Source: Daphnia pulex
Taxonomy: Eukaryota > Arthropoda > Branchiopoda > Diplostraca > Daphniidae
NCBI RefSeq assembly: GCF_021134715.1
Contig: NC_060021.1
Span: forward strand, 2,108,001 to 2,172,000
Reading direction: 5' to 3'
Length of the DNA: 64,000 nt
The notes beneath the pieces were generated by a model. That model saw only the letters and a program-made list of their open reading frames with translations. It had not been told where the DNA came from and ran no database searches. Positions within the stretch are counted from its first letter, which is position 1. Each line of letters begins with the position of its first letter. Position numbers and translations under genes: made by a program. Below, piece after piece: positions 29,528 through 41,660 of this stretch.

Positions 29528-32500
29528 CAAGGGGTTGTCAACTCTAATTTTTCTAGAAAATTGCTATTACCACGCACAGTGAAGTAACCCAAAAAGCGCG
29601 GTATTCTTGTTAAATTTCCGTACTGTTCCCTCTCTAACCTTTGTCCACAATTCTCTAGCCATTTTTCCAATTTCTCTATGTCAATTTCGTATTCTACCCC
29701 TGTTCTTACTTTTCTCCCCTTTTCTATTAGAAAAATTGGAAAAACAGGAAATATTGCAAGATAATACCCCACTTTTTACCAAATTTTCTTTCCTTACTCC
29801 TCATTTTTTTACGTCGAAAACGTTGTCAGATTTCACTATCGATGTCCGCGCGGAATTAGAATATGGCTACTTTTGCGTTGCCTGAAGCTTTGAATTGATT
29901 TTAATTATTTAAGTTAAGCTTTCTGGGCAGGCATGTGCTCAAATAAGGGAGAGATGAGAATTACAACCGACGATGGAAAAAATAATCTCATATCAGAAGA
30001 GTTGGAGGACTTCAAAATTTCGGGTGGAGGGCAGCTACAAATGTAATATTTTTTACAAAAATTAAATCCGTGTGAGAAATCGTTACATGCTGTCAATCTT
30101 CCGGTCAATTCACCTCCCTCCAAGCGTTCAAAATGCCACCACAAACATAAAGCTGCGATTTTTTCATCTTGTCCGTCCCACTCCCAAGCTACTTTTCTTC
30201 GTGTTGAATTTTCTTCAATCGACGCCAAAGACAGAATATTCCCCAACAAATAATTGTCTTCCAAGGTATTTTTAAAGATGCAATAATCGCCCAGACGCAC
30301 GGCTTGTTTCCCGACAAATGTAACAAGCGATTTTTGTCGCTCTGCTATGTTGGCAGTTTGCATCCCCCTAGACACCCGGTCATTGCTGAGCCGACGAACA
30401 CCGGATTCAGCAAACAAAACAATCACACTTTTTTTTACGAGTCTTGGATCCCCATTGCTATTAGGAATATAAGCATACGGTCCGTCCTCAATGTTTTGCG
30501 ACACAAAGTGTGAATAATCAGTGAATTCCGCTTCTTCGAGGTGCGAAAAAAATATTTGTGCTGTCTTCATCGATCTTCATAGTTATCTTCACATGTGGCG
30601 TCGACATGCGACTTCGATTCTAAACTACCTGAGAATAGCAAATAAAAACCCCAAACTAAATTTAGACCCACATTAAGAAAACAAGAAATCGATAATAAAG
30701 TTTATACCGAGTGAAGAAAGTTCGGCCTGAACATCCAATTTTGCCTTCGCGACACATTTTTCGATGTCATCTAGCAATGGCAGCTCAGTAGGTATGTGAT
30801 ATTCTTTATTATAGTCAAACGGCCTGGATTGCCGTGGCAATTTCAATCCTCGTATCTGTGCGTCAGTATTCAGCCGCAATAAAGCATCTAGTTTTCGGCA
30901 ATTGCTGGTCAAAAAATCCTTGCATGTAAAGTTGCATTGAGTTGACTGGAAGGTACTGCAAGATCGAGCGGCTCGGAAAAATTCCTCGCAGCATTGGCTG
31001 CTGAAAAGCCAAGGCAAAGAAAGTTCTGGTTTCTTCATTTTGTCCAGCTGCACAATAATTAATATAAGAGAATGCGCACAAATTTCAGCACATAGGTAGG
31101 AGTTCGCCGATATGAAGTTTATGTTTACATTATAAGTTGCACTGGACGATAAATGGTAGCGCCATTTACGGAGACCAAATGTCGCATACCACATCATATA
31201 GATGCGCTTCAGAGGAGCAATAGTGGTGTCCAACCAACTCAATGTAATGAAGCGCATCAATTTCAAGTAAAAGCGCGTGCTCTCCGAACCTAAGTACATG
31301 AATACTAAATTTTCATGGCAAAATGAAATATTTTTATGAAGTAATCCTACAACATATTTTGAAAGAAGCTTATTAATATGGGGTTTGCAAAGCCTCTACA
31401 CAGCGCCATAGTTCATCTTGTCTTGAAGATTTAAATCTGAGTCCCTTAATAAGTGGCTGCTCTTTAAAGCTGAACTGCGCATTTGATCAAGATGGGTGCA
31501 GGAGGCAATTTTATCCCCTATAACCAAAAATTGTTCTCTTTTCAGAAGGCGTGTCCGTAATTTTGCTCCCATATGTATCGCATCCTGCACTGGTATCGCG
31601 TCTGTAACAACACCAGCAGCAAACCATTTCCATCTCATTATTAGACCCAAGCTTGGATCATCTACATGCAAATCAACGATAATAAAATAAAAGTTAGGGA
31701 ATGAAAAGATAGATCTAGCCAACTAGCATTTCAGAAATTATACCTTCTCTATTTTGCGTTGAAGCGCCTTTAGGAAAGCCAAGTTTGAGGGACTGACGCA
31801 TTATTTTCATTTCTCTAGTGTCCCCGTCTGCAGAATAAGCCAGCACCTTAATCCCCGTGGCCTCGAGTTCCGTCCGAAGAGTTACCAGTCTGTTGTTGAC
31901 ATCGTCACTCGTAAACCTATTGTCTGTTCCGAATGAACAAATTCGCACTGGAGTAGCATTCGGGGCGATTGGTTGAGCCATTACAACCATTACCGAAATC
32001 GCACGTTCACATTTTTGGAATATTGAATTAATTTGTGCTGCAGTTTTTGCGATAGACATGCGAAAATCTGGCAGCCCATTACTTTGAATGGGAAGGCTAC
32101 ATCCCACAATTGAATTTAATAGTTTGCTGTACTCGCGATTTCCAACAACGCTTGTAGCGTCTTCCGCGATTGAAACGATAAGCGGCAGATTGTTGTCCAA
32201 CAAATGATTTTTTAATACTGCCAAATTACGTTGTCCTTCGTGCAATACTGTATAATACTTTTGCAACTTGGTGTGTAAAGAGCTTGGCGAAGGGAAAGCT
32301 GGCTTGAAGTTTTCGTACAAAATTTCGTAATGTCTCCGGCCACCGATAATCCAAGCGATCAGGGCATAATTCTCTATAACTTCATCTTTGTGTCGATAGC
32401 CTTTTGGATTTCGATTTTTTTGCTTGCGGATTTGTCTGGATATTCTCGTCAATCAATATATTCGTATTCTTAGGCAGCTTAATCAAAGCCGTGTCAGACT

Positions 32501-33742
32501 TACCGGAGATGGTGAGAGGCTCGGAACTCCTATCCCCGGTGTCTGAAAATCCGTGCAGTGCAAAGGCCGTAAAGGTGATTCACACGGGTTCAAAAGCAAA
32601 CTATTCTCTATTCGCTGCCGTTTTTCTGCTGGGATTTCCTCGTCTGATTCGTGCACTTCACAGTCATCCGCACTTTCCCTTTCCTTTCTATTTTGGTTGA
32701 TAGGGGTTAAACAATGTGATGTCGACGGCTGAAGAGAACTTGATGCAGAAGCGCCATCGTTACCACACGAATGAGCTTTTTTTAAATGGCTAACAAACGA
32801 CGTCATCTTCCAACAGCACATGGAGTCAGTGTAGACCGTAAAAGATTTTGCCGTTGGGTATAATTTGCAAACAATTTTGCGGGTATCTTCGGAAATTTCA
32901 CAGTCTTCTAGGTTGTATTTTAGTTTGTACGTAGTATTCCGCAGCCACTTGTCTACATAATGCACAATCATTTTATTTGGACCTTTACGTCTACTTGGCT
33001 GAATAGTTGGTTGCTGAATTTCTGCCACAGCCTGTGTTATTGTCGAAGATGCTGCAAGTCGCTTTCGACCACTGGCCGTTTTCGAAAGCTTAGCCTCTCT
33101 TTCACTCAAAATCTTCTTACATTTGTCAGCGGCCGCAATTATAGAAAATACCTCGCCGGGCATGAAAGAAAACCTTTGTGGCTCAAAACAACATACGTCA
33201 CCAAACAAGCGTAATTTTTCGTCAGCGGACATCACTTGATGCGGGCCTCACTCGCGAAATGTGACTGTACAGTCTTTTCTAATACGCACACATCTGTAAT
33301 CATTGACATGGTAGTAATGCACATAAACCCAAGTTTTTTCAAAAGCACTTCAACGTGACTTTTAAAGCAGATGTTGTTTTGTCGCAGAAGTTTATAGACA
33401 TCTTCAGTCTCATCGTTGGGTATTTCAGTCATTTTCAGAAAAATACTCTACTTGTCTATCTCCTTGCGCTAGTTTTGCTACTGACTCTTTCTTGGTTTTT
33501 ACCCCTGATCCGCCCCTTTTTCCAGTTTTCTAATAGAAAAATTGCAAATGTTCCGTGGGTTTTCCAAATATCTCCCCTTTCCTTATTTTTTTTACCTTTC
33601 CTAACTTTCCTACCCTTTCTCCCAAGTCAAATAATGGCCCTACCCTTTTAACCTTTTTCCAGTTTTCCTTGATTTCCAACGTTGGAAACATCCCTCAAAA
33701 CTATAAAAAAAACCGAGGGGTATTAGAGTTGACAACCCCTCG
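29528..33742 (-). mobile_element. 4.2-kb DNA transposon with terminal inverted repeats and 8-bp duplications
   Basis: Starts CAAGGGGTTGTCAACTCTAA and ends with the reverse complement (TTAGAGTTGACAACCCCTCG), giving 21-bp TIRs with one mismatch. GATTTACT flanks both sides (29520-29527 and 33743-33750), an 8-bp target duplication. The TIR start CA(A/G)GGG with an 8-bp duplication fits hAT, and 8 bp also fits P elements. The encoded protein does not show hAT hallmarks that I recognise, so the superfamily is left open. The whole interior is a minus-strand multi-exon gene. Confidence 0.8.
29914..33432 (-). pseudogene. Transposase-like multi-exon gene of the TIR element, inactivated
   Basis: Blocks in order on the minus strand: 33432-33232 (EDVYKLLRQNNICFKSHVEV), 33235-32505 (LFGDVCCFEPQRFSFMPGEV and a possible Cys/His finger CCWKMTSFVSHLKKAH), 32452-31740 (YALIAWIIGGRRHYEILYEN, GTDNRFTSDDVNNRL, LAYSADGDTREMKIMR), 31677-31396 (WKWFAAGVVTDAIPVQDAIH, MGAKLRTRLLK), 31395-30714 and 30570-29914. 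SADGD and QDAIH are candidate acidic catalytic motifs. The same blocks occur, from memory, in uncharacterised invertebrate proteins. Several joins use good donors (CCG|gtaagt, GAAG|gtataa). A TAG at 31396-31398 interrupts MNYGAV-RLC, where a family member would read through. Frames also clash near 33232 and 30570, so it looks dead. Confidence 0.6.
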
Positions 33743-33750
33743 GATTTACT

Positions 33751-35341
33751 CTACGTGACGTTTAATAAAAAACTAATCCGAAATGCCATGATGAATTCTT
33801 TCATGGCAAATAGAAGACACTTTTCATTTACACAGAACGACACTTTTTCCACAACACAGAAAGCGAATTATTTGAAAGATTTCTCGGCTATTTGTACAGT
33901 GATGATTCAAAAGATCCGCTTCATCTGATTTTTTAAAAATCTGGTCCGCCGAGGTCTTGCCTCCCTGTAATTTGGAATACTCTCAGTGGGATGGGAAAAA
34001 ACAGCAAAAAATGGTACATCGCATGTTGGAATTTTTTGTTACTGAACGCACGACTTTTGATAGACATTTCTGTAATAACATCGAGCCCATCTTAAGCCTT
34101 TTTATTTGTAATGAACACTACGAAATTCATCTAGAAATTTTCTTGGAAAGATTATCTCGATCGGCGTAATATTCTGACGATTCTAATTTTGCGGTTTTAC
34201 TAAAGATGATCTTTCAGGAATTAAAAAAAAACATTTTGTTCGTGGCCTAATCGGTAAAATGTTGATCATGCTAAACTTACAAACTTCAACGCTTAAAAGA
34301 CACACTCTATACTGAATCGGCTCTACGGCACAATACTCGTAACAGAACCCGAAGCTTTTCACCCGCGGGATAACGGCCACGCCCAAAAGTCTTGCAACGT
34401 CCTTTTTGACTAAAGAAAAGAAGAAGAAGAGGGGATTTTCTATGTAATGAAGCATTCACGTCGAGTCATCAAAGTTGATGTCGACTTTGATGAGCTTCGA
34501 TGGAACACACCCAAGCCCTTGTTCCTAAAATAGCCGCCTCATTATTACGCCATTAATTTTTGTTTTTTATGTTTTTTTCAAAATATGAACAAATAAAGTG
34601 GGCCCGGGAAGAACTGCTGGGCTGTGTAAGCAAAAAAAAAAACAAAAAAAATAGGAGAGAAAAGAGTTGTCAACTATTACTTCCTCCACTTCAAAGCTAT
34701 TAGAAAGAAAGAAAGATCTTCCTCATTTCTCCATTTTCTGTTCGCTCGACTCGGCAACTTCGTTGACTCGGCAAAAAGTCAAGCGAAGTGCATATTCCAT
34801 GAAAATTGTTGCGACTATATCCTCGTTGCCCACAATATCTTACACATATATAACCAGGAAACGGGAATATGTACACTCGTACATATATCCCTCACCGAGT
34901 CCATTTCCTCTTTTCTTTTCCCTTTTTTTTTCTCTCTTTCTCTTCTAGCTCACAAGGATAAGAGGGGGGCGATTCAATGCGGCTGAGAGTATTTTGTGTG
35001 TGTGCGCCCGTTTGTCGATCTCGGGCGGAGGAGTAGCAGCAGCCGGCCGTACCAGGGACTGACACACATATACATATCGCTAGTACAGGATTTCCTGCTC
35101 TTGAGAGTTTGTTGTGTAGAAAGAAAGAAGAGAAATCCGGCCCAGAGATGAGAGAGAGAGTAGTGTAGGTTAGAGGTTTTGTTTGTTGCGTGAGTACACC
35201 GCGCCACTTTGTGCTCACTCGACGGTTCACCAGACATCAGCAGCTCACGTCAGACTGTTTAAAAAAATGGCGGATTTGTACGTGGATATGCTCCTATTAG
35301 TTCATTTCTTCATATTTATATATAGAAGAGACCCTTTAGTT

Positions 35342-35389
<48 letters not shown>

Positions 35390-37588
35390 TGGATTTTTTT
35401 ACACGACTGGAAGATTCCAGGAGTCCTGGGCGGACAGGCCTGGCAGCCCAACTAGATGAAAGATTGAATTTGTGAATGTTTTTCTTGGGTGAAGAAAAAT
35501 AATACAAAAACACATACGTGGAAGATCCTGGAGAAGGAGGAGCTCAAAGATGAAGAAGAAAAGTTGACGCATCTGGCCGACGGGATAAATCACGCTCCCA
35601 ACTTTTTCTTCTTTTTTCTTCCTTTTTCATGGGGGAGGAGGAGAGGATGAAACGTACAAACAGATGAAACATATGAGCTGAAACGTGCGGGTTTTCAATC
35701 TTCTCGTTATCCCAGCACTCGGTTGTTTTTTTTCTTTTTCTTCTTCTCTCTCCGCGTTCCCTTTCAGTTGTGTGTCACAACCGAAATAAAAAGAAAGAAA
35801 ACGGGGGCGGAGTTTAAGAAAATAAAGTTACAACGGACGGGCCAGCAGCTCATTTTCCAGACCGAGAGCGTCCGCGTGAGGAATTCCTACGCATTGGAAA
35901 AGGCCCTCGAGAGAGAGAGAGAAACAACAAAACCTTCAAAACAATTGCCGAGAAGATACAACAAATCAAAAAAGAAAAAGATAGGAGGTAGAAAAGGAAA
36001 ACGTTTTCCGAGTTGTTATATTATGCGGAACATGACGAATCACGACACCCTAGCTCTGCTGCCCCGCACGATTGCCATCAGTTGACTTTTTCTTTATTTT
36101 CTGGACCCAAGAAAAATAAAAAGGAACCGACACAAGAAAGAAGAGAGAGCGTCGAAACTGAACGTCGAAACTTGTGCAGAGAAATGAAGAAAATATCTAT
36201 GCTAATTGGGAGCCCAACCTCAAAGAGCTTGGCAATTAACCGCATTCGGCCAAAATGAAAGGTAAAATAAGAGCAAAAAGAAAATGATAATCTTCTGGGA
36301 ACTTCTTCCCAATTGATTGAAAAGAGAAATGGGCGGAGTCGAAGGTAAAGTAGTTGTAGTAGTGGCAACTAACGTCAAGGTGAAAGAGAGTAGCAAACCC
36401 AAAAGAGAAAAGACAAAAAAAAAACAATCACGACCCGAACCATTGGGAGAATTGGAACCGTCAGATGATGAGAAACGAGGAGAGAAACAAAAGCCGCCGA
36501 TAGTTTTCGGATAAAAAAAACAAAATAAAAAACTACTACCAGAACTACCAATGAAGAAACTCTGAACGAAATGAGAAAACAACAACAACAACAATAACCG
36601 AAAAAAAAGTTAATTAAGAGAGCGGGGGTCTGGTTTGTTGGAAAGAAAAAAGAAAACAGACGAGAGAGTGGAGATTACCATCGCTGTGGCAAACACAAAA
36701 ATGCAAATGGGATGTTAATACGTCTCCAGAAAAAGAAAAAAAAAACTATCAGGATACCCTCCTCCTCCTTTTTTCTTCTTCTTCTTCTTCCAAGTCGGAG
36801 GAAAAAAAAGGAGAAAAGATGGATTTTGTATAGAACAGAGAGGGAGGAATCGAACCGGAGGAGCGTGAAGCGGGAGGGGGGCCATGTGTGGCCGTATGTT
36901 TTTCCCCATCGATACCCATAAAGTTCTCTGTCCTTAATGGCTCCAACCATTAATCACGATACGGAGGGAGTCTTCGTCTTCTTATTTAAACGGCTTCGAA
37001 GCACACCACCACCATTTTCTTCTTCTTCTTTTTGAAGGGGAGAGTTTTATTATACAGAAAATTTGATATTTTTTTTTTATTTTATACATTCTGTATTATT
37101 GTTGGACGGAAAGTATACAAGTAAATTATAAATTAGGACAGTATGTTTTGTTCAGACAGTTTTGATTCAATTTTATAAAAACTGATTTTTCCTGGTTTAA
37201 ATACTTGTTTATAAGATAAAATAAAGAATTGGAAGGTAATTAATTGCTCAAACTTGAGCACTCAATGAAAATCATAAAAAGAAAAATGTGCTTATTTACT
37301 TATTGTTGAATTCTTTTCGCTTTGCCTACAAACATCAAAGAATAATGTTAATATAAGCTTTATTAATTATTTGATACCTTAGATGCAGTAAATTACCTCA
37401 ATAGCTGAAGAAGCAACCTTATCTTTCACCGAACACAAGAAGAACAGTAGAGAAACATACTGCAGTGAATAAAGAGTGAGTTCTGGAAGGAAAAGGAATC
37501 ATCTTTCATCCAAGGTGCACCAGCGCTAAAAGACGAAATCAGATGAATTTCTTTTAAATCATGTAAAATTATGGCTCAAGATATTTAC
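33751..37588. other. Noncoding, low-complexity; possible promoter near 35.0-35.3 kb
   Basis: A- and T-rich simple sequence predominates, with TTC runs near 36775-36790 and an AAC run near 36578-36595. Between 34960 and 35270 the DNA is more GC-rich, with GAGAG runs, and leads into an ATG in good context at 35267 followed by MADLYVDMLLLVHFF. This might be a 5' exon on the plus strand, but no continuation was found. An ORF at 33957-34169 is unidentified. Confidence 0.35.
35341..35391 (+). repeat. (TTTC)n microsatellite
   Basis: About twelve tandem TTTC units without interruption. Confidence 0.95.
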
Positions 37589-38563
37589 TTTGCGCAATCG
37601 GCAAAGATATTTGGATGCGCCTGGGCAGTGACTACTTTGCATCGATCTTTGCTTTAAAGGCGGCTATTTGACTATCCAGACTCGGGATGAGCATCAAGAT
37701 GTCAGGCTTAGGAAGATACAATTCACCACTATCTTCAACTGTATAAAGCCTTCGTTCGTCTTTCAAAACTGATGACATTTAGATCCAATATAGAATTATG
37801 AAATTTCAAAAAATACAAAAACAGCGAAATAGTTTAATGGGGATTTAGTGATTTACCTAGTACATCGACGCATTTTGAGTCATTAGCCTCCAAACTGCAA
37901 ACAATCAAAATAATGGAGTTTGAAATCAAGTTAAAGTATTTAAAAAATAAGCTTCTTTACCTTCTTTCAGATGCTAAGACCGGAAAGGGTTCTTTCACCG
38001 AGGCAATCACATATTCTTCAGGATGGATGTTCGAACCAGTTCGTCTATTGATGGATTCTCGAAATCAAGATGTTCGTTATTTGAAATCAGGGTCGGTGTC
38101 GTAATCGAGATGCTTGTTGTTTGCAACTGGCTTGTAACTGAATTCACTGCCGATGAGGGAAACGCGCAAGTTGGATTTGGTGAAGGCGCTCTACCGGTGT
38201 GTTCAGCTGGAGGCGACGGCGTGGAATATCCATAAACAGAATTTGCGAAGACAACAGCAATTTGTTCCTCTTCGCAATGCAAAGCAAATCCACTTTCAAT
38301 CAAATAATCACTGACGTGGATGTCTTTCTCCTTTGTTGTATCAACCAAAGTCAAAGAGTAGACTAGGAATGAGCGAATGTAGCGAAGCGGTAGCGAGCGA
38401 ATGTCCGGCTGGTCTGGCAATTAACTAAAATTTTACCTCATTTTGCACCAAAGGATTGATTTTTTTTAAACCCTAAATATTCCTCATAACTGATAGTTGG
38501 TGAAACGGTATCATCAACGTCGTCGCTGCTGCACAAATCAACTAATTCCACGGAGCACACCAT
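37589..38563 (-). pseudogene. Tudor-domain-like protein, exon fragments with frameshifts
   Basis: Tudor domains bind methylated arginine, often in germline RNA granules. Readable pieces: 38563 to about 38450 (CSVELVDLCSSDDVDD, ISYEEYLGF), about 38350-37960 (SLTLVDTTKEKDIHVSDYLI, ESGFALHCEEE, then HPEEYVIASVKEPFPVLASE), exon 37894-37857 (LEANDSKCVDVL) and 37768-37589 (DERRLYTVEDSGELYLPKPD, LDSQIAAFKAKIDA, TAQAHPNIFADCA). The LVDT...V.DYLIESGFA block is typical of the end of a Tudor domain. Splices between the last three join in phase. One-base shifts occur near 38030 (before HPEEY) and near 37633 (KIDA to VVTAQ). A decayed copy or a gene with sequence errors. Confidence 0.45.
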
Positions 38564-38983
38564 GTTACTTCCTGACCGAATGATGGCCGTGGATCACTGT
38601 GAAGATCACATAGTTCCACTCCTCTTTTAGACAGTGCCAGTTTTCTATTTCTATAATATACTAGTGGTATATTATAGAAATGCATAAACATTTTCTAAAA
38701 CAAGATCTAAATAAATTTTTTCCTTTACCAAACGTGGTAGCCAAGGCGTTACTGCTACTTTTCACGCCAAAACAAAATGGCAGCGAAAACCGCGAATGAA
38801 TTGGAGATCGTTGGGGGCGTTGGTTGACAGACAACAGACGAACGATCTTGTCAACGGTCAATCGGTGTCTCGTGCTCTCTTGCTACTACGTCGTGATACT
38901 CAACATTCAATTCTAAATTGAACAGTGAATTTTTTTACCAAAGAACAATTGGAAGCTAGAGGTGAATTAAAAAAAAACTATCT

Positions 38984-41010
38984 CCTATTGATTGGAGTGG
39001 TGATGACCACTTGGCTGCAGCATTGAAGGCTAGTAACTGCAAGGACGTGAACGAGATGATGAAAACTTTTCATCAAACAAGTAAGTGTAAAATGTAATTC
39101 TATGTCGTCAAATCTTTCAAATTTTTAAAAAACCGGAAATGTATGTCGGTTTGTATTCAACCAAAAATTGAATTGGGTAGATGAGATCTTGGTAGTCCCA
39201 GTTTATTGGGAATGGCTGATTCGTTTTTGATTGGCTGATAAGTTTTCCTTCAGGAGATTTTCATCTTCTTTAACCAAATATCGACAGCTTAATTTACTGT
39301 TAAACTACTGTTAAACTTAACAATTTGTTTCGACATCGGCGATGGGACTGGTCCTGTTGCAGCGATCGCAAATGGTTCATTCTGCCTTCCGACAAGGAGA
39401 TGCCGTCCTCGGGGAACTGGCCGAAAGAAAAAGGCCGACGATTTGGGATGGATGCAGTTGGATGATCCGTTGATCAAGGAGACATTGGCTATTTCCTGCA
39501 TTTCGACAGTGGGTCGAAAGAAACCTCGCTACTTACAGCGTCGACGACGTCGGAGGTCGTCGCCGTTTTGGCGCTATCAACGGCCGGGGTAGTTGGTCGT
39601 TGGAGTCGGTTGAATGTAGAGCTAGCTGGGCGGAATGTGTTCTTTTTCACAGGAGCCGCTGTTATTGTCCTCGTGGTCGTCGTGCTGTCATTGCCGCCAC
39701 GAACGCGGTTGCGGATTTGGTTGTTGAAACGATTGGCGTTGCTGCCGTCGAATCGCGACGGAGTGCGGACGCTCGATGTCGGGGTAGAGAGAAGAGATTA
39801 TCCATCAAGGTGGCCTGCTCCGTCGACCCCACTGAGGGTTTCACCAATCCGGTTGCTTCTGGTAAACGTCCGGTGCTGGTCAAAGTTGACGTCTGTTTTT
39901 TGAATAAAGGTATTCCGTTAGAATCGATAAAAAGAGTTGGAATAATTCATTGTTTATTCATTACCTAATTGGCCACATTTGCTGGCGAATGACAGACGGC
40001 AAAGTCGGCGTCTGATTTGCCGGACATGATTGATTCCCGATGAATCCGGTTTTTGACAATGTTGGGATTTTTGTTCAATTTACCTGTCACCCTCATTGAC
40101 AGATCCACGACCTTTCACGACTGCATTTTTTAGGCTTTTCTTCGCCAGTTAAAGAAATTTGATGAAGTGTGCTTTGTGTTTCCTCGCCCCTATGTAAATT
40201 TAATAAATTATGGTTATTTATCGCATAAATTGCTTAAAATATGTATGCGAAGGTAATAACTAAAATTCCTAAATTAGTTTATAGTAACAGGCAATACTGG
40301 TCCAATTCCGCGTTTTCCTAAGAATGAAAGTGGCTATCATAAGCCTGATGGTGGCATTATTCCACCGATAGATGTTCAACAAGACGGTTTTGGATTGTGG
40401 TGCCAGGATGAGGGGCATCAAGGCAAGGTTTATAACACTACTATGGACATAGACATTTGCCACCCATGCGACGAAACCGGACCTTCCATGAAATCAGTTG
40501 TTCCCACCTGGACCTGCCCCCCACTCGAATTGATCAAATGTACTGCCAACGCATTTTTAGTAATTTGTACTACACGCTCATCGACTGGAAGAGCTATTCC
40601 CCAAGTTTTTTTCAATAAGTTGAAGGATTCAATCAACGACAATTCCCAGTAAGTAATTTTTAAAACGTTAATTTATTATTCAATTTAAAAAAAATGTGAC
40701 TTTTTATTATTTCTAGGCTAATTAGAGGATTCTTGCGGGAGCAAACTGGTCTCGAATACAAGATTCACATCATAGAAGAAGTTGCTGCAAACTGATCCAT
40801 TCTGGCTACCGAAGACTCAATGTTACACCACGACCGTGCTGGCAATGGCGAAGAAGAGTTACATTTGCCGCTGGGATACGCTGCCTCAGTTTTCCAGTAT
40901 CACTATGCCAAAAATTTGAAGGTGGGGTACATGATGAACTGCCCAGGAGATTACAACAGCAAAATCTCTAACTACGTAAATATTTTCCAATTTATCCTTA
41001 ATATCCTATT
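38984..41010 (+). CDS. Unidentified multi-exon gene, 5' part
   Basis: Exon pieces on the plus strand: about 38984-39079 (DDHLAAALKASNCKDVNEMM), an Arg/Gly-rich block about 39300-39590 whose frame is uncertain, 39546-39911 (ending SGKRPVLVKVDVCFLNK), 40289-40650 (PIPRFPKNESGYHKPDGGII, then LWCQDEGHQGKVYNTTMDID, then TWTCPPLELIKCTANAFLVI) and 40717-40975 (LIRGFLREQTGLEYKIHIIE, LPLGYAASVFQYHYAKNLK, MMNCPGDYNSKISNY). Phases match at 39911/40289. A TGA interrupts VAAN-SILATED near 40793. I do not recognise the family. The donor after ISNY at 40975 can join in phase 0 to the exon at 43979, across an intron that holds another gene on the opposite strand. Confidence 0.4.
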
Positions 41011-41365
41011 TATTTTATAAAATATTTTCTTCTAAAAAGATAGATAGAGGAGCCTGCCTGTCGAGAAATTAACGACTCTGTTTCGTCTTGTATTTGCACA
41101 GACAGAATACAGTGGAGAATTAAACGTGGGAAAGAAAATGAGAGATTAGACGCGCGAGAGAGAGACGGAGCCAACGACCAGTCGATGAGAGAGCAGGACG
41201 CGAACTGGCCTTTCTAGAACAAAGCAAGGTTCTAGCAATTAGGGGGTGAGAGAGGGTAGCAAAAAATGAGGGGGGTTACAACGTTGCAACATAAATTTGG
41301 GAGGGAAATAATATTTCCGACACTGCCGTTTAGAATATTCTTGTACTCTAGCTCACAAGGTAACC

Positions 41366-41652
41366 GTACGATTCGGCCAAAAAAATACGATTCGGCCTGG
41401 CCGAATAAAAAACAAAGAATTGTGGCCGCTTTTCTGAGTTTTTTATTCGGCCAAGGCCGAATCGTATGAGTGAAAAAATACATTGAAATATACAATTCGG
41501 CCAATGCCTTGTTTTTATGTTTTTTATTCGGCCAAAAATGGCGAGTAATTAATTAAAAAATATACCGTTCGGCCAATTGATCAGACTTCTGTCTATTCTT
41601 GAATTGAGTGGTGTCCGAATGAGAAATTACTGACTTTGTGCGATTCGGCCAA
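41366..41652. repeat. Cluster of TTCGGCC / GGCCGAA words
   Basis: About eight copies of (A)TTCGGCC in both orientations, separated by A/T-rich spacers, within 290 bases. A similar cluster built on CTCGGCC lies at 42899-43062. The alternating orientation could form hairpins. Confidence 0.6.
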
Positions 41653-41660
41653 AAAAAGTT

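Noticed and set aside
34667..36600. Many short ORFs on both strands
   Set aside because: They follow simple-sequence runs of A, T, TTTC and TTC. None has a domain or splice support.
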